A DNA stretch of 64,000 nt from Bradyrhizobium sp. CCBAU 53338 (GCF_015291665.1 NZ_CP030048.1:2046001-2110000), one strand, 5' to 3'; counted from the stretch's first letter, positions 18,574-28,196 are shown. Numbers and translations: made by a program. Notes: generated by a model not told the origin, from the letters alone.

Positions 18574-19449
18574 ATGGATTTGCGTCACCTCGAACAGATC
18601 GTCGCGATCTGCCGCGCGGGCAGCTTCAGCGGCGCGGCCAAGGCGCTGGGCATCGCCCAGCCCACCCTGAGCAAGAGCATCGGCCGTCTCGAAGCCAAGC
18701 TCGGCATTCAGCTGTTCGAGCGGACCAACACCAGCGCCCGCCCGACCTCCTATGGCCAGTTCGTCGCCGATCATGCCTCGACGCTGTTGCAGAGCGTCGG
18801 CACGCTCGGACACGAGCTCGAGCAGATGGCAAGAGGCGAAGCCGGCATGCTGAAGATCGGCGTCGGTCCCGCCACCAGGCTGCATCCGTTACCGAAGGTC
18901 ATGCAGAAGGCGGCACAGGCATTTCCTCGTCTTCAGTTCGTCACGCGCTACGCCGGGCCGAACCTGATGATGCGGGCGTTGCGGGCCGGCACGTTCGATC
19001 TGGTGTTCTGCAATCATCAACTGGCGACACCGCAGGACGGCTTCATCCGCATCAAGGTGTTCGAGGATCGTTACATTGTCGTGGCACGTCCCGGCCACCC
19101 AGCGCTGAAGGCCGCGCCGCTATCGGCTGCCGAATTCACGCGCCTGCCGCTCGCGAGCGCCGGCCTTACGCCGGACTTCAGGGCTTGGCTCGGCATGATC
19201 GCCGATGCGCAGAAACGCAGCCTCGAGGCTTTTCTTTCCGATGACTACGATCTCATCAAGCGAATGGCGGTGGAGACCGACCATATCGCGCGCGGTCCGC
19301 GCTTCGTGTTCGAACGCGAGCTTGAGCGCGGAGATCTGGTCGAGGTGGGCCTGATCTCGGATTTTCAATATGAATGCTGGATGCTGACGACCGCAGCGAC
19401 ATGGCGCTCGCCCATTGTCAAGGCCATCGCCAAATTCGCCAAGGAGTGA
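18574..19449 (+). CDS. LysR-family transcriptional regulator
   Basis: A 291-residue regulator with an N-terminal winged helix-turn-helix (SGAAKALGIAQPTLSKSIGRLEAKLG, split motif around residues 18-45) and a LysR effector-binding domain (EAGMLKIGVGPATRLHPLPKVM onward). It lies 42 bases after the transporter and in the same direction, so it may be cotranscribed with the sulfatase and transporter that it probably controls. Usual LysR genes are divergent from their targets; here no divergent partner exists. Confidence 0.92.
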   Translation: MDLRHLEQIVAICRAGSFSGAAKALGIAQPTLSKSIGRLEAKLGIQLFERTNTSARPTSYGQFVADHASTLLQSVGTLGHELEQMARGEAGMLKIGVGPATRLHPLPKVMQKAAQAFPRLQFVTRYAGPNLMMRALRAGTFDLVFCNHQLATPQDGFIRIKVFEDRYIVVARPGHPALKAAPLSAAEFTRLPLASAGLTPDFRAWLGMIADAQKRSLEAFLSDDYDLIKRMAVETDHIARGPRFVFERELERGDLVEVGLISDFQYECWMLTTAATWRSPIVKAIAKFAKE

Positions 19450-19800
19450 ACGGCGAACATCGCCACAGCAACATGGATTGCGTCGCGATGCCTCTGACGT
19501 GCACAAATTCTGCGCAGCGAGAGGAGCCCTCCCTTCGATCCGCCTACTGCTTCTGTCCACCTTCAGGCATCCGCGGCCCACCATAAGAATTCGCTATGGC
19601 GGCGGAGGACCGTCGTGCTTCCCCTTTCATCGCATGCAAATCTATTTTTTACCGTCGGCCGCAGCAACACTTCTCAAGAGAATGACCGCGGAAATGGCGG
19701 AAATTGGCGGACGCCTCATTGGGTACGGCCACTTCTGGCGTAAGCCGGTCGTCGAGCCGGCTAATCTAGGAGCGACCGCTCGTCGCGGCAGGAAGGGGAA
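19450..19800. other. Gene-free spacer after the LysR gene
   Basis: About 350 bases between convergent genes (LysR ending 19449 and the cytochrome gene ending 19801). Overlapping short frames have no recognisable family. I see no repeat or RNA gene. Confidence 0.5.
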
Positions 19801-20343
19801 TTACAGGCTCATGCGGTCAAGCAGACGGTCGCGCCAGACGTACTGATGGACGAGCGCCGCCAAGGCGTGCAGGAAAGCGACAAGAACTGTCAAATTGGCC
19901 GCGAGCTCGTGCCATTCATTGATGTCGCGCCGGGTCGCGGCGTTCCCTGTCCCGAACTGCGGCACGGACCAGATTCCGAACAGATCGAAGCCTCGATACG
20001 AGGCATCGATGATGCCAAGTACAACGACCGCTCCGAGCAGGATGTACAGCAGGTAATGCGTAGCTCCTGCAATTGCATGAAGAATTCCGGTGTCGGCAGG
20101 CGGCAGAGCGAGCCCGAAATGCGCGCGCCAGGCGACACGCGTCAGAAGGACGAGCCCAGTGGCAAGTCCGAGTATCACGTGGATAGACCACAGGCCGGTC
20201 CGAAATGGGCCGCGCGGCACCCAATCGGCCGTCTGACCAATTACCCACAGGGCGGCGATGAGCCCAACGGTCGCCCAGTGGAGCCAAATCGTCGTCAGAT
20301 CGTAACGCGGAGCTTGTGGTTCACGAGGGTTCTGGATCAGCAT
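19801..20343 (-). CDS. Cytochrome b561-like membrane protein
   Basis: A 180-residue integral membrane protein with four hydrophobic helices. Conserved histidines fit haem ligation in the YodB/b561 family: TTIWLHWATVG in helix 1, WSIHVILGLATG in helix 2, HAIAGATHYLLYILL in helix 3 and HALAALVHQYVW in helix 4. GGAGAAGAG precedes ATG 20343. Such proteins carry electrons across the inner membrane. It stands alone. Confidence 0.85.
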   Translation of the reverse strand: MLIQNPREPQAPRYDLTTIWLHWATVGLIAALWVIGQTADWVPRGPFRTGLWSIHVILGLATGLVLLTRVAWRAHFGLALPPADTGILHAIAGATHYLLYILLGAVVVLGIIDASYRGFDLFGIWSVPQFGTGNAATRRDINEWHELAANLTVLVAFLHALAALVHQYVWRDRLLDRMSL

Positions 20344-20501
20344 CGCTCTTCTCCATGCCGTTCCTCATGCGTGCGAGTGATCCTCCAGAGCGGACCCGCA
20401 TCATTTCTAACCAAACTGATCCGACGACCTACTGATTTAGATCAACCGGCGTGCCAAGGGCCTCCGATTTATTCGCCCGCAGTCCGCCCCTCCGCTTTAC
20501 T

Positions 20502-21897
20502 CGTAGTGCTTCGATTGGGTTGAGACGGGCGGCCTTACGGGCAGGATAATATCCGAAGAAGATTCCAACGGCGGCCCGCGAAGGCGAAGCCCACCAGCAC
20601 GGCCGACAGCGATATCACCGCAGGCCATCCGAACAAAGGCGGCAACGGCAGCGAGAAGACCAGGCCGGTCAGAATCCCGGCAATTCCGCCGCTGACGCTG
20701 AGAAACACCGCCTCCGCCAGGAATTGCAGCAGGACGTGGATACCGCGGGCACCGAGCGCCATGCGCAGACCGATTTCGCGGGTGCGCTCGGTCACGGACA
20801 CGAGCAGGATGTTCATGATACCGATGCCGCCGACCAGGAGGGAGATCGAGGCAACGGCAGCGAGCAGGATCGCCATCGTCCGGCTGCTGCCCTGAGCGGT
20901 CTCCGCGATCTGGCTGAGATTGCGCACCGAGAAGTCGTTGGGCTGGCCGGGCCGGATGTTGTGGCGCCTGGTCAGGATGTGCGTGACCTCGGCGACTGCT
21001 TCCGGCAGATTGTCCTGGCTGGTAGCCTGGACATAGATCTGATTGACCAAGCCGGCCAGTCGCCGCTGCAGATTGTACGGATTTGGGTTCGGCGGATAGA
21101 CCCAGTTGAGGGGATTCTGGCTCTGCCATGGCGCAGCGACGCCGAGGATCTTCCGCTCGGCCCTGGTGAACGGCACCATCACGATGTCGTCCTGGTCTTG
21201 GCCATAAGCCGTCTGTCCCTTTGAAGCGAGAAGACTAATGACTCGCACGGGGGTGCTCTTCAATGGCGCCCACTGAACTCTGGTCGACGTTGAACAGCTG
21301 TCTCGCAGCCGATTGTCCGATCACGGCCACAAGCGCGGAGGAGCGCACTTCGTCGCGGCTGATGCCGCGGCCCTCGGCGATGCGCCAGTTGGTGATCGGC
21401 GGATAGTTGGCACTGACCCCCTGGATGATCGTCGTCCAGTTGCGGTTCATGTACTGAATCTGCCCGCCCTGGCGGATCAGGTAACTTACGCTGCTGACAT
21501 TGGCTGATTCCCGCCGGATGGCGGCAACGTCGGCGGTGGTCAGTGTTGAAGCGCTGCCGAAGCCGCCTCGTGCCCCGCCAAGACGTGTTGCGCCGGGCAC
21601 CACGACGAACAGGTTGGTGCCAAGACTTTCGATCTGTTGGCGAACTACCTCGTTGGCTCCTTGGCCGATCGCCACCATGGTGATCAGAGCAGCGACGCCG
21701 ATGAACACGCCGAGCATCGTCAGCACGGATCTCGTCATATTGCGCGCCAGCGCCTGGATCGCCGCGGCCCAGACCATCCTGGCGAATCCCAGCACAGTGG
21801 GGAAGGGTGCTGCCGCTCCGTCGTTCGACAAGGGTGGCACAGGCGGGGAGGTCGCGGGAACTTCGTCGCGGCCGGCCCGTTTTAGGCGCTCGTCGGC
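20502..21897 (-). pseudogene. macB: MacB-like ABC transporter permease domain, frameshifted
   Basis: The first segment (to about 21240) encodes the MacB N-terminal membrane region and periplasmic core (ARNMTRSVLTMLGVFIGVAA, GTNLFVVVPGA). The reading frame then breaks inside QSSVGA, and the next frame (21263 to about 20570) continues with KSTPVRVISLLASKGQ to the FtsX-type helices (SISLLVGGIGIMNILLVSVTERTREIGLRMALGAR). A further frame change is needed to read GIFFGYYPARKAARLNPIEAL at the end. The ATPase half is missing, and the 5' side is joined to an IS3 remnant. At least two frameshifts make this a pseudogene. Confidence 0.85.
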
Positions 21898-22329
21898 GCG
21901 GTAACGGACCATCTTCCGATCCGCGCCCACGATCGAGCGGGCCCGCCGTTCCGACAGGCTCATGACGGCCTGTAGGTGTGCGACAGCAGTGTGGCGGCCG
22001 GCCCTACCATTTTTTTGAGAGGAACTCGCGAAGGGCGGCTGCATCGAGCATCTGCTCGGTAAGCAGCTTCTTCAGCTTCGCGTTCTCCTCCTCCAGGGCC
22101 CTCAGCCGCTTAGCCTCGGAGACATCCATTCCGCCGAATTTGGCCTTCCAGTTGTAGATCGTCGCTTCGGAGATCCCGTGCTTGCGAGCCAGATCGGCCG
22201 TCTGCGCCCCGGCTTCATGCTCCTTCACCACGAAAATCTGCTCTTCCGTAGACCTTGCTCGCTTCATCTGTCCGTCCTTCTTCAGGCCGGACTCTAACCC
22301 TTGTGAAGAAAATACTCAGTGGCAGGTCA
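21898..22329 (-). mobile_element. IS3-family element remnant (orfA plus start of orfB)
   Basis: From the outside: a probable terminal end TGACCTGCCACTGAGT (complement of 22314-22329), orfA at 22267-22004, then about 38 codons related to the start of IS3 orfB (TAVAHLQAVMSLSERRARSIVGADRKMVRYR, split) ending near 21898, where it joins macB sequence. The orfB catalytic domain and right end are gone. Confidence 0.75.
22004..22267 (-). CDS. IS3-family transposase OrfA
   Basis: An 87-residue helix-turn-helix protein: STEEQIFVVKEHEAG, then LARKHGISEATIYNWKAKFGG as the DNA-binding motif and a leucine-zipper-like LRALEEENAKLKKLL. It ends LREFLSKKW. The last codons contain a run of seven A (CAAAAAAATGG), the usual slippery site for the orfA-orfB frameshift, but orfB is truncated after it, so no transposase can be made. 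Confidence 0.9.
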   Translation of the reverse strand: MKRARSTEEQIFVVKEHEAGAQTADLARKHGISEATIYNWKAKFGGMDVSEAKRLRALEEENAKLKKLLTEQMLDAAALREFLSKKW

Positions 22330-22508
22330 AGGTCAGCCGGAGATTTGCTGGCAGGTCGATCCCTGGCCTTTGGTGAACAAGATTGAGGTCTGAATTAAGC
22401 CAGCGCAGCTGAGGTCCAGAAGCTCGTTTGTGTCTGGCGTTTCGGTTTCTATGAACGGGCAGTGAATCCAGCTAACCGCGTCTTGGCCCCCAACATCGTG
22501 GGAGCAGC

Positions 22509-23471
22509 TCAAAGCAAGCACTCTCGTTGGGATTTCATCTCAAACTCGATGTCCAAGGAGTAGGCGCGACTCTCGCCTGGCATGAGCACCGCTTCGGTTC
22601 CATTCACCTTGGCGCTTGTGCAGGGTTCGATCGCAAGCACACAAGCATGTGGCCGCAAATCGTGCCAAAGCTGAAGATGTGGAAGGGTGCTGGCATCGAA
22701 TGTGATGGCGATCTCTAGCGTCATGTCGTTGTCCAACGGTGTTGCCAGTTTGCAAGTCGCGGAGGTGCCTTCATCGCCAGCGGGAAAGCTGACGGACTCC
22801 GACAATAACGAGACATCAGGCAGTGCCTTGACCTCCAGCAGACGCCGCGAGCCAAGGGTCACGGATGATCCCGGCGCGAGAGCGGGGTAGCCAAAATTGA
22901 AGTGATAAAGGCTCGCTTGCGGCGTGGGATCGTTTGAAAGGTTGGTCACCTCGTCGCGAATTCGCAAGAGGTTGCCGCCAATTGGCGCCTCAAGCCGGCG
23001 CCTGACGCGCAACGCTTCGCCGCCAAACCGAAACTGCATGACCTCGCCCTGGCAGAACAGCACGGGCTCAGACCGGTTCCAGTCTTCGCCCTGGGCGGTC
23101 ACACGCGCCGGCGTGAACGGCAGCCGGCCGTGCATAGGATGACCAGGAATGGGTTGTCGAAAATGGTCGAGGCCACACGTGACGAGGAATCCGGAATTGG
23201 TGCGGCTGTAGCCGCGCCCGTCTTCTTCCTCCGGATGGTGCAGATGCGGGCTGCGGAAACCGGCCATGCTCTGCCAGGCCACCGGCATGCCCCTCCACCA
23301 CAGCGGTCCGATGTCGAGCGACCGGTCGGCGAGCGCCCAGAAATCGAGGCCACCACCGTTGGAGAAGGCGAGCGCGGCCACACCGCGCTCCACGCCGTCA
23401 TCGAGCACGACGCGCCGGACGCTCGCGAACTGCCTGAGATCGCCGACCTTGGCGCGCAGCTCCGCGGCCAT
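22509..23471 (-). CDS. DUF4432 (aldose-epimerase-like) family protein
   Basis: A 320-residue protein of the galactose-mutarotase-like fold. Matching segments: GLDFWALADRSLDIGPLWWRGMP, FLVTCGLDHFRQPIPGHPMHGRLPF and YHFNFGYPALAPGS, with conserved His and Glu positions typical of sugar epimerase relatives. ATG 23471 overlaps the sulfatase stop (ATGA). As the last gene of the importer-sulfatase operon it probably acts on the desulfated sugar, or interconverts its anomers; reaction not established for the family. Confidence 0.82.
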   Translation of the reverse strand: MAAELRAKVGDLRQFASVRRVVLDDGVERGVAALAFSNGGGLDFWALADRSLDIGPLWWRGMPVAWQSMAGFRSPHLHHPEEEDGRGYSRTNSGFLVTCGLDHFRQPIPGHPMHGRLPFTPARVTAQGEDWNRSEPVLFCQGEVMQFRFGGEALRVRRRLEAPIGGNLLRIRDEVTNLSNDPTPQASLYHFNFGYPALAPGSSVTLGSRRLLEVKALPDVSLLSESVSFPAGDEGTSATCKLATPLDNDMTLEIAITFDASTLPHLQLWHDLRPHACVLAIEPCTSAKVNGTEAVLMPGESRAYSLDIEFEMKSQRECLL

Positions 23472-25006
23472 CACGATACCTCGCGTTGGGCTGCCGGTCC
23501 CGGCAAGTCGAGCCTGCCGAAAGCTTCGGGCGGCGCCTCGTTGGCCGCCATCAGACGCGCCATCAGCGCGACAAGGCGCGCCTCTTGTGCTCCGTTCTTC
23601 ACGGGCTGCTGCTGGCCTGGATCCTTCGCAAGATCATACAGCCGCGTGTCGTTCTCGAGCAGCGCGCCCGGGCCGTAATTGAGATACATTGGCGAGCGCT
23701 CGATCACGGGGACCTTGAGCAGCTTTGCGCCCTTGGTGAATGGGAAGCCGTCCGACAGCGATGCGCCAGCGAGTTCCTCCGGCAGGAAGGGCGAGCGGAT
23801 GTGCGTCGGCATCACCGTGTACTGGAAGATCTCCTGCGTCTTCAGATCGGCGGGAAAGCGATGATAAGTATAGTGGCCATCGGTGATGTTCACGGCGCCG
23901 CCGAAATACCCGAACAGCGCCGCCTCCCGTAACGGCTGGGCGGAACGCGCAGCCTTCAGGATCGAGTGCCCCTCCATCTCGGGCGGCGGCGCCACGTCGA
24001 AGAGATCGAGGAATGTCGGCGCAAGATCGATGGACTGGGTGAGGACTCCGCTTCGCGCGCCGGGTTGCGGGCGCCGCGGATCGTGCACGAACAATGGAAT
24101 GTGCACGATCTCTTCGTAAAGGTTCATGCGGTTCTTGGCCCAGAAATCGTGCTCGCCGAGCAGGAACCCGTGGTCGGTGGTGACGACGAGGGCGGTATCC
24201 TTCCACATGTCGCGGCGGTCGAAATCGTCGAGCAACTGCCCGAGCAGGAAGTCGCACATCGACACCACGGCGTAATAGTTTGCGCGCAATTCCTCGCATT
24301 CGGCCGGGAGCTCGTCGACCCGGCCATAGCGCGGCCAGTCGCGGATCGGACCATTCCAGCCGCTGTCGAACGGCGCCTTGAACCGGGCCGGCGCGTGGAA
24401 CGGCTCATGCGGATCGAAGGTCTCGAGCTGGAGCAACCAGTTGTCGGCGTCGTAATTGCGGTCGAGGAAGTCGAAGGCGTGCGCGAAGCACTGCACCGAC
24501 GGAAAGTCCTTCTCCTCCTTGATGAACTCGCGGTTGATGATGTTCTGCGAGTGGTACTTGCGCCGGTCGGTGGTGAACTGGCGCGCGTGATACATCTCGC
24601 GCAGCCGCTCCCAATGCGGCTGCACCATCGCCTTCCAGGGATCGCCTTCCTGGCCGCGCACGAACTCATAACTGTCGTAGCGATTGTGATAGGTCGCGCC
24701 GCCGTCCTCCCAATAATGGAAGTGATCGGTGATGAGGTGACTATAGATGCCGGCGTGATGCAAGAGCTCCGGCATCGCATTGTCGAACGGCTCGAGCGGG
24801 CCCCAGCTTCGGTGCAGGAAGCTGAGCCGGCCGGTGAGGAGATCGCGCCGCGCCGGCATGCAAGGCAGGCTGCCGACATAATGGCGATCGAAGGTCAGCG
24901 TCTTCGCGGCGAGGCGATCGAAGTTCGGTGTCGGAATTCGCTTGCCGCCATAGGCGCCGAGCAGATGGCGGTTGAGGGAATCAAAGAGAACGAAGACCGT
25001 CTTCAT
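23471..25006 (-). CDS. Sulfatase family hydrolase (second sulfatase)
   Basis: A 511-residue sulfatase with activation motif C-M-P-A-R at residues 49-53 and downstream RRDLLTGR. Metal-binding segments: FVLFDSLNRHLLG at the N-terminus (Asp8) and VVTTDHGFLLGEHDFWAKNRM. No signal peptide, so cytoplasmic. It starts 24 bases after the permease gene and overlaps the DUF4432 gene, placing it in a sulfated-sugar uptake and desulfation operon. It shares only the family core with the sulfatase at 15764. Confidence 0.9.
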   Translation of the reverse strand: MKTVFVLFDSLNRHLLGAYGGKRIPTPNFDRLAAKTLTFDRHYVGSLPCMPARRDLLTGRLSFLHRSWGPLEPFDNAMPELLHHAGIYSHLITDHFHYWEDGGATYHNRYDSYEFVRGQEGDPWKAMVQPHWERLREMYHARQFTTDRRKYHSQNIINREFIKEEKDFPSVQCFAHAFDFLDRNYDADNWLLQLETFDPHEPFHAPARFKAPFDSGWNGPIRDWPRYGRVDELPAECEELRANYYAVVSMCDFLLGQLLDDFDRRDMWKDTALVVTTDHGFLLGEHDFWAKNRMNLYEEIVHIPLFVHDPRRPQPGARSGVLTQSIDLAPTFLDLFDVAPPPEMEGHSILKAARSAQPLREAALFGYFGGAVNITDGHYTYHRFPADLKTQEIFQYTVMPTHIRSPFLPEELAGASLSDGFPFTKGAKLLKVPVIERSPMYLNYGPGALLENDTRLYDLAKDPGQQQPVKNGAQEARLVALMARLMAANEAPPEAFGRLDLPGPAAQREVS

Positions 25007-25030
25007 GGCATTTCCTTCGTTGGTCGCGTC

Positions 25031-25861
25031 TTATTTCACGGCGCCTTGCGTGAGCCCCGCCACGATGTAGCGCTGGCCGATGATGAGCAGCACGAGTGCG
25101 GGCAGGATCGACAGCGCGGCGGCGGCCGCCATCTGCGTGTAGAGAATCTCGTAGTCCTGGGCGAATTTGGCGATCGCGACCGGCACGGTTGCGGTCTGCT
25201 TCATGGTCAGCGTCAGCGCGACGCCGAAATCGTTCCAGCTGAACACGAAGGTCAGAATGCCGGTCGCAGCGAGGCCTGGCGCGATGATCGGCAGGACGAT
25301 CCGCCAGAGCAGGACCGGCGTCGTGGCGCCGTCCAGCCGGGCGGCTTCCTCGAGTTCGACCGGCACGTCGCGCACGAATACGCCCATCAGCCACAGCGCC
25401 ATCGGCAAGTTGAGCACGGTATGCGCGAGCACCACGGCGCTCAGCGTGTTGTCGAGGCCGACCGTGCGCATGATGGTGAACCAGGCGCTCGCCAGCGCCA
25501 GCGGCGGGAACATGTGAAACACCAGCGCCCAGCCGAGGAAGATGTGCACGAACCAGCGCGGCCAGGACATCCGGTTGAGCGACCAAGCGGCGAGCGTGGC
25601 GGCGACGAGGCAGATCAGCGTGCTGAGCGTGCCGACGACGAGCGAGTTCCGGTAGTTGACGAGGAAGTCCGAGGTCTTGGAAAACAGCACCTCGTTGAAG
25701 TTCTTCAGGACCGGCGTGAACCAGAACGCGCCTGACAGCAGCGAGATCTGGGTGCGGAATCCGGCAGCGACGACCCAGACCACGGGGATGAGCACAAGCA
25801 GGGCCGCGGCGATCAGCAGCGCATGAACGATCAAAGAGCCTGCTCTCGGAGGCGTCGTCAT
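25031..25861 (-). CDS. Sugar ABC transporter permease, MalG-like
   Basis: A 276-residue inner-membrane permease of the CUT1 family with six hydrophobic helices. The cytoplasmic EAA loop reads EEAARLDGATTPVLLWRIVLP. ATG 25861 overlaps the stop of the MalF-like gene (ATGA); an upstream extension of the frame overlaps that gene and is not real. Pairs with the preceding permease. Confidence 0.92.
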   Translation of the reverse strand: MTTPPRAGSLIVHALLIAAALLVLIPVVWVVAAGFRTQISLLSGAFWFTPVLKNFNEVLFSKTSDFLVNYRNSLVVGTLSTLICLVAATLAAWSLNRMSWPRWFVHIFLGWALVFHMFPPLALASAWFTIMRTVGLDNTLSAVVLAHTVLNLPMALWLMGVFVRDVPVELEEAARLDGATTPVLLWRIVLPIIAPGLAATGILTFVFSWNDFGVALTLTMKQTATVPVAIAKFAQDYEILYTQMAAAAALSILPALVLLIIGQRYIVAGLTQGAVK

Positions 25862-26832
25862 TTCGCAGCCCCCATCCGTCCGCGCGCCGCAAAAGCGGCC
25901 GACAACAGAATGCAGGTCATGAAGATGATCGCGACCGACATCGCCGAACCATATCCGGTCTGGTCCTCTCGGAAGAAGCGCTGGTAGAGCGTGAAGCTCA
26001 TGACCTGGGTCGACGTGCCCGGCCCGCCGCCTGTCAGCAAATAGACCTCGTCGAAGACCTTCAACGCAAGCACGAGGCGGAAGGCGAAGGTCACCATGAT
26101 GGTCGGCAGCATCATCGGCAGCGTGACATATGTCAGCTCCTGCCAGCCGCTGGCTCCGTCGATCTTGGCGGCTTCGTAGACATCCTGGGGCAGCGATTGC
26201 AGGCCTGCCAGAAACAGCAGGAAGCAGAACGGTGTCCAGTGCCAGATGTCGACGAAGATCACCGAAGCCAGGGCCGTGTTGGGCGAGCCGAGCCAGTTGA
26301 GGGGATCGATACCGACCAGCGCGATGGCCTGGTTGACCAGGCCGAAATCGAAATTGAGCAGAAGTTTCCAGATCGCGCCGACGACGATGCCGGGAACCAG
26401 GATCGGCAGGATGAAGATGGTGCGATAGAGCAAGCGACCACGTGTAACGCCGGTGCAGAGCAGCGCGAGCACAAAGCCGCATAGCATCTGCCCGCCGACG
26501 GCAAACACCGCGAACAGAATGGTGCTGAGAATGCCGGCGCGGAACAGCGTGTCGCCGGCAAGCGCGCGGTAGTTGTTCAGGCCCGCGGCGGCGAAGCTCG
26601 AATGGCCGCCGCTCCAGCTCACGGTGAAGAAGCTCGTCGCGAACAGATTGACCAGCGGCAGCACGCTGAGTGCCAGCAACAGCAGCAATGCCGGCGACAA
26701 TGTCAGCCAGCGCCACAGCCGCTCGTCGAGGCCGCGCTGGAAATCAGCCGCCGTCGGCTGCCCCGCCGAAGCGGATGGTTCTGCCATCACCGCGCCGATT
26801 TGCGCGGTGGCGCTCGCGGTAGGCTTCATCAT
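25858..26832 (-). CDS. Sugar ABC transporter permease, MalF-like
   Basis: A 324-residue CUT1 permease with a 40-residue cytoplasmic N-terminus and six membrane helices. The EAA loop reads YEAAKIDGASGWQELTYVTLP, and VYLLTGGGPGTSTQVMSFTLY is the usual C-terminal periplasmic block of this group. It starts 5 bases after the binding-protein stop and overlaps the MalG-like gene. No MalK/UgpC-type ATPase gene is present in the operon. Confidence 0.92.
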   Translation of the reverse strand: MMKPTASATAQIGAVMAEPSASAGQPTAADFQRGLDERLWRWLTLSPALLLLLALSVLPLVNLFATSFFTVSWSGGHSSFAAAGLNNYRALAGDTLFRAGILSTILFAVFAVGGQMLCGFVLALLCTGVTRGRLLYRTIFILPILVPGIVVGAIWKLLLNFDFGLVNQAIALVGIDPLNWLGSPNTALASVIFVDIWHWTPFCFLLFLAGLQSLPQDVYEAAKIDGASGWQELTYVTLPMMLPTIMVTFAFRLVLALKVFDEVYLLTGGGPGTSTQVMSFTLYQRFFREDQTGYGSAMSVAIIFMTCILLSAAFAARGRMGAAK

Positions 26833-26837
26833 TGGCC

Positions 26838-28196
26838 TCAGGGCAATGCGGGCAGCTTGCCGGTATTGTAGCTGTGCTTCGACATCACGCCAAAGATCTG
26901 CTCGGCCATGCTGTTGAGAGCCTGCACCGACGTGGCATTGCCGGCGACGGCCTGATTGAGGCCGAGTTCGAGGATCGAGATCACCTCGCTCGCTTGCGGG
27001 AACTGGTAAATGTTGACCGCGTGCGGCAGGGCCTCGCCGAGCGGCTTCATCCAGCGGTAGCGGCGCTCCTGCGCGATCGGGTCGCGAGAGCTCGCCGCAC
27101 TGACGGGAATGCCGCCGACCTTGGTATAGGCGAGCTGGGCCTCCTTGGTCTGGAACCAGCGCAGGAATTCGAGCGCGCTGCGCTTGCGATCATCGGGCAC
27201 GTTGCGTGCGATGCCGCCCAGCCAATGGCCGAGGCCGGGACCGGTCGAGAAGCCCTCCGCGTGCGGAGTGACCGCGAACTCCACCTTGTCGACCACGGCG
27301 GATTTGTCGGGATCGTCCATCTGCGACCATGCCGAGACCACCACACTGATGTGCGCGGCCTTGCCGGTCAGCATGTTCTGGATCACCTCGGCCTGGTCGA
27401 GGGAGGCGGTCTGCGGATGGCCGGCTTCTTTGGCGAGCCGCAAGTAATAGTCGAGCGCGGTGCGACCGGCCTCGTTGTTGAGCGTGACGGTATAGTCGCC
27501 GGCCGCCTGGTTCTTGAAGATGCCGCCGCCGAAGCCGTAGAGATAGGGATAGAAGTCGTAGCTGACGGAGGCCGGGCCGCGGGCGCCGCGCTGGACAATG
27601 CCATAGCGGCTCGGCGGCTTGTGCAGCTTCCTGGCATTGGCCTCGAGCTCGGCAAACGTCTCCGGCGCCTTCAGTCCCGCTTCCTTGTAGAGATCGCCGC
27701 GATAATAAAGCAGCGGGATCAGCGGCGAGATCGGCACCGACATCAGCTTGCCGGAGGCCGACATCGTCTTCTTGTCGGCATCGAAATAGACGGTGTTGTC
27801 GAGCGTGTATACATCAGGATCGAGCTTGAAGGACGGATCGATCGCGGCGATCGGCTCGACGAAACCGCCGAAATACATTTCGGCGACCCATCCGGAATTC
27901 ATGATCAGCAAGTCGTACTGGCCGTTCGCGGCACGCACGGAGTTGCGCTGCTTCTCCAGCGATCCCGCAAAGGGATTGACGTCGAGCTCGACGTGGTTGC
28001 CGGTTTCCTTCTCGTAGAGCTCGACCGTCTTGCGGAAGCTGTTGAACCAAGGCGACTGGTTGATCACGATGGTCATCGGCGCGACCTTGGCCGCCGCCGC
28101 GTATCGCCACGGCGCAGCGAACCCCAGCGCAGCCGCGCCACCTGCACCCACGACCTGACGGCGCGTCAGGCCACGCTTCCCGCTCTGTCCTGGCAT
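26838..28196 (-). CDS. Extracellular sugar-binding protein (family 1) with Tat-type signal
   Basis: A 452-residue periplasmic binding protein. The N-terminus has a twin-arginine motif (LTRRQVVGAGGAAALGF) and a cleavage region near AAAAKVAP, so export is probably by the Tat route in a folded state. Typical MalE/UgpB segments are NGQYDLLIMNSGWVAEMYFGG and VPISPLIPLLYYRGDLYKEAGLK (split lobe). First gene of the operon running to 22509. The associated sulfatase suggests a sulfated sugar as ligand. Confidence 0.9.
   Translation of the reverse strand: MPGQSGKRGLTRRQVVGAGGAAALGFAAPWRYAAAAKVAPMTIVINQSPWFNSFRKTVELYEKETGNHVELDVNPFAGSLEKQRNSVRAANGQYDLLIMNSGWVAEMYFGGFVEPIAAIDPSFKLDPDVYTLDNTVYFDADKKTMSASGKLMSVPISPLIPLLYYRGDLYKEAGLKAPETFAELEANARKLHKPPSRYGIVQRGARGPASVSYDFYPYLYGFGGGIFKNQAAGDYTVTLNNEAGRTALDYYLRLAKEAGHPQTASLDQAEVIQNMLTGKAAHISVVVSAWSQMDDPDKSAVVDKVEFAVTPHAEGFSTGPGLGHWLGGIARNVPDDRKRSALEFLRWFQTKEAQLAYTKVGGIPVSAASSRDPIAQERRYRWMKPLGEALPHAVNIYQFPQASEVISILELGLNQAVAGNATSVQALNSMAEQIFGVMSKHSYNTGKLPALP

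Noticed and set aside
23966..25735. A 589-codon plus-strand open frame
   Set aside because: Antisense to the sulfatase and MalG-like permease genes; composition is typical of a mirrored GC-rich frame.
27804..27814. TGTATACAT in the sugar-binding-protein gene as a third operator
   Set aside because: Different spacing from the ATGTATAnACAT sites and located inside a coding region.
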